From Tilletia caries (taxonomy: Eukaryota > Basidiomycota > Exobasidiomycetes > Tilletiales > Tilletiaceae), in assembly GCA_032718865.1 (NCBI GenBank), contig JALUTQ010000004.1, positions 2,542,001 to 2,606,000 of the forward strand: 64,000 nucleotides of DNA, given 5' to 3'. Below are positions 58,915 through 64,000 of this stretch, one piece after another. Numbering within the stretch: the stretch's first letter is position 1; each line of letters opens with the position of its first letter. The notes below the pieces were generated by a model. It saw nothing but the letters and a program-made list of their open reading frames with translations, was not told the origin of the DNA and made no database searches. The translations under genes and the position numbers were made by a program.

Positions 58915-59173
58915 TGTTGCTGATTGCGTGCTTTCCTTGGGGGAATGATGTCCGGGTGGGAGGGAAGGAGACCGGCGGATGGACCCCTTTTTGTGGTCTT
59001 GTCGAGCGTGTGGCTGTCCCCTGCTGATGAGGGGAACAGCGACGTCTTGCGGGAATGAGCTCAACACAGAGAAGGACAGAAGTGGATCGCAGAGCGGGAG
59101 GCTGAGGCTGAGGCTGGCTGAGAGAGAGCGAGGCGAGATGAGAGATACGGAGTTGGGGCACGGATCGCGAGCA

Positions 59174-59249
59174 GGTGCGGGTGCGGGTGCGGGTGCGGGT
59201 GCGGGTGCGGGTGCGGGTGCGGGTGCGGGTGCGGGTGCGGGTGCGGGTG
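59174..59249. repeat. GGTGCG hexamer microsatellite
   Basis: About twelve and a half perfect tandem copies of GGTGCG, in the upstream leader of the Zn2Cys6 gene. The plus strand has GGG triplets every six bases and could form a G-quadruplex; on the minus strand it reads as Ala-Pro repeats in the open frame. Confidence 0.95.
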
Positions 59250-60877
59250 TGTTGTTGTGAGTTGCGCCTTCGACGTTCGACCGGTCCGAAGCCGAGGGCA
59301 GAAAGAGCGAGCGAGCGAGAGAGTTACGACGCGTTGCTATGTATCTTAATCGGACCTTGAGCTGAGAGCAGACGGAAGGCGCGCGACGGCGGAGAGATGA
59401 AGATCGGGAAGCTGTCGTCCGGGTTGCCGTAATGAAGTAATGAAGTAATGAGTAATGAGATGGGGGTGATAGCGATGATGATAGCGACCGCAGGCAGGAA
59501 CGAGGAATCAGGAAGTCGACCGCGAGCACGAGGGCGCGAAGGGAAGGGGAGCGATCGATCGATCGATGACCGATGAGCGGCTGATTCTGATTCTGACGTT
59601 CTGACGTTCGGACGTTCGGACTGCTTCTGACTGCGACGCCGCTGCCCTTGCTTCCCTCTCTCGCCTCTCGGTCTGGCCGTCCCCGCTCTGGCCAAGTCAG
59701 CCCAGCCCAGCCGGAGCCGCAGAAATCAGAATCTTGTTCCTGACCATGCAAGCCACTCTCTGTTCCAGACTCGATGACGCGACCAAGCAGCGAGCCCATC
59801 TATCTCCAACACCGACCGCCTTTCCCCTGGTTAAATCACAGAACCTTCGTTGCCCGACTGTCGAGCGTGTCAGCGTGGAGAACACCTTCACGCCGGCGAC
59901 CATATACTCTCCAACGCCACCAACCCCAAATAAAGCACGAACAGCTTCACCTTCACCAGTTCACCTTTCACCTTTCACCACCCAGCAGGAAGACTCCAGC
60001 TGACAGCGACGATGACGATGACGATGACGATGCCTTCGACCCAAAAGCGTACACGGTCACTAGAACAGCACGCCACAACCTTCTTCTCTTCCCTCTCCGC
60101 TCTCCCGTCCACCCCAAGGAAAACTCACACTCCGACTAAAGTCTCACATCTCGTCCATGCATGTTCCATCTTCCATCGCCCAGCCGCAGCTAGGCGCTGC
60201 CGTCAAGGGCAGCGAAGCGAGTCAAGCGCGTCGCGTCGCGTCCTCTCAAACCAGCGCGTCTCATCGTAGTGAAAAGGTCCAAGAGAGAAAGGAAATGGGT
60301 CTCTCATTCTTATTCGAGGAAGAGATGAGCAAAAGAGCGAGAGATGATATAAAGAGGAAGGAGAGAGAAAGGAGAGAGAGAGAAAGAGCGTGAGAACGAG
60401 CGTGTGAGGTTGGGTGGTATGAACGAGGGGGGTTGGGGGTGAAGAGATAAGGGGGAGTGGTCGGAGTAACGGAATATGTAGATAGCAGAAGTCGAAGGGG
60501 AAGGTCCCAGCACGCGCCTGTTGGATGTGTGTCCCAGATCGCTGGATGGACGACGGTCGAAAGAAAAGGAGGGAGAGAGAGAGAGAGAGAGAGAGGGAAA
60601 GAGGAAGCACGAAGGTAAGAGCAAGGAGGGAATGAAGATAGGAAAGGAAAAAAAATCCAGGAAGAGTGTAAAAAGAGAGCGAAGAAGGAGAAGGAAGGAG
60701 GCCCCCGAAGGAAGGAAACCGGGGCGGCCACCGGAAAAAAATGTGACGGGATATAGAAGGGCGGAGAGACGCCCGCGAAAGGGCCGTATAAGCAGAGGGA
60801 AGGGTACGATCTTGTAGTCCGAAGGGGTCGGGCAGAGGGGCTACGGAGGCATCCTGGAATGGCCGGGCGAAGCGTGT

Positions 60878-60908
60878 ATGGATGGATGGATGGATGGATG
60901 GATGGATG
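60878..60908. repeat. GATG tetranucleotide microsatellite
   Basis: About seven copies of GATG, followed by a short GT-rich stretch, immediately beyond the 3' end of the last gene in the window. Confidence 0.9.
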
Positions 60909-60934
60909 TCCGATGTGTGTGTGTATGTGTATGT

Positions 60935-63900
60935 TCAATGAACGTTACTCCCGCTAATCACCGACTCCGTCTCCTCCGTCACGTTGTCCAGCGGCATCCC
61001 CGGCTGGTACGGTTCCCGGAACACATAACTCGGCATCGGCATCGACTCATCCTCGTCCTCGCTCCGGCCCGCGTCTCCAGGGAACGTGCTCGCCAGCGCT
61101 CCACCATCAGTGCTGCTGCTGCTGCTGATGCCCGCGGCACCAACACCAGAAGCAATACCAGCAGCAGCGGCAGCATTCTGCTTCTTCAGCGCAGCCGTGA
61201 AGTTCCAGTTCCGCTGTTGCTCACGAAGAGACTGCGCATCGTCATCAGTCGCAGACGTCTCCCGCGAGAAGTTAGACGCAGCGTCGTCAGGGTAGATCGA
61301 GTCGTTATCCGTATAGTGACCGTTCTCCAAGCTCGAGCGCGACGGCGCCTCGCTCTCGGCCGACGAGCTCAGCTTCGAGGGAACTGTCGGTGGCGCACCG
61401 GAAGAAGCGGCGGCGGCGGCGGCACTCCCACCCGCAGCACCGATCACCCCGCCATAGCCGTACTCGCTGCCCCCCGTGCCCTGAGGCGACAACGGCGACA
61501 TAGGCGACCGAGCCGACTCGCTCCCCGAAGCCGACCGACCAGGTGTCCCTCCAGCTGCACCGCCGGCCCGACTCGGCCCTCCGAACCGACTGGCAATGTC
61601 CGCAACCCGTCCAGCGGTCCGGTTCTTCGCAAAAGGATCGATCACAGGCCGAGTCGGCGTCGTCGCAAGTCCCGCAGCACCCGTCGAGCTGCTGGGCGAC
61701 ATCGACGTTCCACCACCGTTCGCATTGGTAACCGCCGACGTCCCCGTACCGGACGAGGAAGGGGTCATCGCAGGAGCAGTAGCAGCGGCGGCAGCAGCAG
61801 CAGCACCCACCCCGCCCGTCACAATCCTCAACGAATCCGTATCCGTGGACTTCCCAGCACTCCCACTCCCACCAGCAGCAGAAGCAGAAGACGACGACCC
61901 CCCACCACCCCTCAACTCCCTCGCCTCAACAGTCCTCAACTTATCCCTCAAACTCCGCGCAAGCCTCAAACTCTCCTGAATCCGCTCCTGCTCCAACCGC
62001 TTCCGCTGCGCCTCCACCTCCCAGGGCGACAAAATGCCGGACGAACCAGCCGTACGACCCTGCGCGGCCGCAGCGGCTTCCTGCGCAATGCGCGAGTTCA
62101 GGTCCGTCTCCGAGGTCGAGAAGGACGAGACCGAGGAGACGTCGGAGCTGCGCTTCGAGTTCATGTTCGGGCTTGGCGGGGCGAGCCCGCCTCCTCCGAA
62201 GCCGCCGCCGCCATTGGTGTCCACACTCGCAGAGGGGGACGACGGGGACACAGGCAGACCGTTCCGCGCAGGCGAAGTAGGCGAGTGTGTCAATTCCTCC
62301 CGACCCGACGCCGACGAACCCTCTACGCCCAGCAAGACCCTCGAGCCCGAGGCCGAGCCGCTGCCGACGAACGACGACGGCTCAGGCTCGTCAATCACCG
62401 GGAAACCCAGACCGACGCCCGAATCCGCAGGCAGCCCACCACGCGCACGAGAAGGTGTCGAGCTCGAGGGGGCCAGTCCCTCCAGCGCAGCAGGAACAGC
62501 CGAGGACGAGGACGAGGAACCTCCTCCACCTCCTGCCCGGCGCAGCTGTGCATCAAACGTCTGCGTAGGCGTCGTCGCCCCGCCCGCGCGGTCGTACTCC
62601 TCAGGCGACCGCCGCTTGGCTGCAGTAGGAGTCCGTCGACCCGCGTCCGCGTCCGCGTCCGCAAGGTCGTCGTCGTCGTCCTCCTCTTCTTCTTCGTCCT
62701 CTTCCGCCTCCATCGATACTTCAGGGGACGCACGGACCGTCGGCGAAATTACAAAAGGCTCCTCGCGCAGCCCAAGCCCGACGGACGCAGCCAACGCAGC
62801 CGCAGGCGTAGGCGCCGCCGCCCCCGCTGAACCCGAAGCACCGTTGCCGGAAGAAGAAGAAGAAGAGGGGTCCTTCATCATGATATCCACCCACGCATCA
62901 TCCTTACTCTTCTTATAATGATGCCGACTCAGCGGATTCCGTCTCCAAAGCGCGCCACCCACAGCATTCTTCAGCCCAGCACCGGACCACGAGCCACCCC
63001 CACCATGTTCCAACTCGGCGTCCGGGTCTAAGAAGCTGCGCGTCTCGATATCGGCCGAGTTGAGCGAGTCGGCCCGTTGGCGCGCTTGTAAGAAGCCGGC
63101 GCCGCCGACGTTCGGACTGGCCGAGCGGCGTCGGCCGCCGCCGCCGTCGCCAGGCGTCGGAGTCGTCAACCCGTCCCGACTGTCTTTGGGAGGCGGTGGT
63201 GGAGGGGTTGAGTTACTATCCCGTCTGACACCACCGCCAAGAGCAGCAGCGGCCGTCCGACGGCTCCGTGCCCCTCGCAACGTCGACAAGATCCGACTTC
63301 CCGCCGACGTATCTCCCGCGGAGGACATGTTGAACGCCGCAAGCCCGCTGTCCTCCGACGTCCGGTTCGTCGAGCTGGATCCGATCGTGGAGTACGTGTA
63401 GTCGCCCGTCGCGCTTCCAGCTCCTGCATACCCACCCGCGGGGTCATTCAGCCGAAGCACGCGCGTCGACCCACCAGGCCCAGGCCGGAAGACGTCGTCC
63501 CCATCATAATACCCACCGACACCCGCCCCCGCCCCCGCTCCGAACGCAGGCCCAGCCGAACCCGCAGAAGAAGAAGAAAAAACAGGCGCAGGTGGGGACG
63601 ACACCTTATCGCGCCGTTCCCGCGCCACCGCCGCGAGCTTCTTGAACAGGTTCAGTTTCCGAATCATCGGCTTGCTCGACCCTTTCCGGCGGCCGACAGC
63701 CTCGAGCTCGGCGCGGTACTGCGCGGGCACGACCTCCTCCACCACGAACCAGGCCGCATCCGTACGGTCGTCGGCCCCGCTCTCCGAAGAAGAAGAAGAA
63801 GAAGAAGTCGAGCCCGCGTTGGTGCCGTTCTTGGCGTGCCCATTGGTGCTATTTGGACTCAGCAGACTCAGCAGACTCCGCTGCGCAGCAGCCTGGACGC

Positions 63901-64000
63901 CCACGGCGGACTCGATCGGCCGACTCTTATACTGCACCACAGCAAAGTTCGCATTCCGATGCGTCAGCTCGTCCCGGTTGCTCCATCCACACCCAACAAG
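60935..64000 (-). CDS. Ser/Gly/Ala-rich protein of unknown function, 5' partial
   Basis: 1021 residues are visible; the frame stays open to the window edge, so the start lies outside. The N-terminal part is the most protein-like: GWSNRDELTHRNANFAVVQY, then a conserved-looking EEVVPAQYRAELEAVGRRKG and a basic MIRKLNLFKKLAAVARERRD. The middle is disordered (Ser, Gly, Pro runs, acidic EEDEEEEEDDDDD stretch). A possible helical segment WEVEAQRKRLEQERIQESLR is followed by LARSLRDKLRTVEAREL, which looks coiled-coil. The end (YVFREPYQPGMPLDNVTEET) also appears conserved. No catalytic domain is recognisable. An intracellular scaffold or signalling-related protein is possible; I do not assign a function. 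Confidence 0.75.
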   Translation of the reverse strand, partial: LVGCGWSNRDELTHRNANFAVVQYKSRPIESAVGVQAAAQRSLLSLLSPNSTNGHAKNGTNAGSTSSSSSSSESGADDRTDAAWFVVEEVVPAQYRAELEAVGRRKGSSKPMIRKLNLFKKLAAVARERRDKVSSPPAPVFSSSSAGSAGPAFGAGAGAGVGGYYDGDDVFRPGPGGSTRVLRLNDPAGGYAGAGSATGDYTYSTIGSSSTNRTSEDSGLAAFNMSSAGDTSAGSRILSTLRGARSRRTAAAALGGGVRRDSNSTPPPPPPKDSRDGLTTPTPGDGGGGRRRSASPNVGGAGFLQARQRADSLNSADIETRSFLDPDAELEHGGGGSWSGAGLKNAVGGALWRRNPLSRHHYKKSKDDAWVDIMMKDPSSSSSSGNGASGSAGAAAPTPAAALAASVGLGLREEPFVISPTVRASPEVSMEAEEDEEEEEDDDDDLADADADAGRRTPTAAKRRSPEEYDRAGGATTPTQTFDAQLRRAGGGGGSSSSSSAVPAALEGLAPSSSTPSRARGGLPADSGVGLGFPVIDEPEPSSFVGSGSASGSRVLLGVEGSSASGREELTHSPTSPARNGLPVSPSSPSASVDTNGGGGFGGGGLAPPSPNMNSKRSSDVSSVSSFSTSETDLNSRIAQEAAAAAQGRTAGSSGILSPWEVEAQRKRLEQERIQESLRLARSLRDKLRTVEARELRGGGGSSSSASAAGGSGSAGKSTDTDSLRIVTGGVGAAAAAAAATAPAMTPSSSGTGTSAVTNANGGGTSMSPSSSTGAAGLATTPTRPVIDPFAKNRTAGRVADIASRFGGPSRAGGAAGGTPGRSASGSESARSPMSPLSPQGTGGSEYGYGGVIGAAGGSAAAAAASSGAPPTVPSKLSSSAESEAPSRSSLENGHYTDNDSIYPDDAASNFSRETSATDDDAQSLREQQRNWNFTAALKKQNAAAAAGIASGVGAAGISSSSSTDGGALASTFPGDAGRSEDEDESMPMPSYVFREPYQPGMPLDNVTEETESVISGSNVH

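Larger units (their letters stand above)
58915..60934. other. Long 5' region of the Zn2Cys6 gene
   Basis: 2 kb without a supported gene. It contains the GGTGCG hexamer array, a (GA)n tract (60572-60594), a (GATG)n tract (60878-60908) and pyrimidine/purine-rich stretches. Confidence 0.5.

Noticed and set aside
58915..59799. N-terminal extension of the Zn2Cys6 protein up to 59799
   Set aside because: The extra 295 codons are Ser/Arg/Leu-rich and built partly from the GGTGCG microsatellite; the ATG at 58914 begins the protein-like sequence.
60878..62830. A 650-codon Arg-rich open frame on the plus strand
   Set aside because: Antisense to the Ser/Gly-rich protein; its Arg/Pro/Thr composition is the typical shadow of Ser/Ala/Gly codons.
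1..64000. Transposase, reverse transcriptase or integrase genes
   Set aside because: No such motifs were seen on either strand; the only candidate mobile sequence is the short tRNA-like repeat near 27.6 kb.

Overview
This window is from the nuclear genome of a filamentous or dimorphic fungus, most likely a basidiomycete. Genes are split by many short introns (about 60-125 nt) with GT..AG borders. There are Zn2Cys6 regulators, a fungal non-reducing polyketide synthase, a NOT4-type ubiquitin ligase and a Vps55 gene. The very long Gln/His/Gly-rich regulators and compact introns fit Ustilaginomycotina (smut-related fungi), but that placement is inference. All exon models below were built by hand from splice signals and reading-frame phase; every complete multi-exon model closes in frame.

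Region 1 (1-12.2 kb) holds a tandem segmental duplication. Each unit carries an R1R2R3 Myb regulator followed by a class A flavin monooxygenase (FMO) on the opposite strand. The second FMO (9941-12204) is intact; in the first unit only a relic survives (about 2895-3165). A small cysteine-rich secreted peptide gene (5325-5751) lies between the units.

Region 2 (about 7.6-43.3 kb) looks like a secondary-metabolite gene cluster. In order it holds Myb regulator copy 2, the FMO, a short-chain dehydrogenase, an O-methyltransferase, an aldo/keto reductase, a secreted PQQ-type sugar dehydrogenase-like protein, a large Zn2Cys6 regulator, a cytochrome P450, a non-reducing polyketide synthase (SAT-KS-AT-PT-ACP-ACP-TE, 2165 aa) and an NRPS-like carboxylic acid reductase (A-T-R, 1064 aa). 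The inferred scheme is that the synthase makes and releases an aromatic acid, the A-T-R enzyme reduces a carboxylate to an aldehyde, and the FMO, P450, methyltransferase and reductases decorate it. The product cannot be read from sequence. Two insertions interrupt the cluster: a CTCAA/TTGAG-rich repeat region around a tRNA-like Pol III unit (27.3-27.9 kb), and a tRNA-His with an 11-nt intron (39.1 kb).

Region 3 (43.3-64 kb) is a different neighbourhood: a gene-poor stretch, a secreted 178-aa protein of unknown function, VPS55, NOT4/CNOT4 (1616 aa, extreme low-complexity tail), a histidine phosphatase of the PMU1/phosphoglycerate-mutase type, a regulator with its Zn2Cys6 domain near the C terminus, and a Ser/Gly-rich protein cut by the window edge. 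These look like ordinary chromosomal genes, so the cluster's right border is probably between 43.3 and 45.5 kb.
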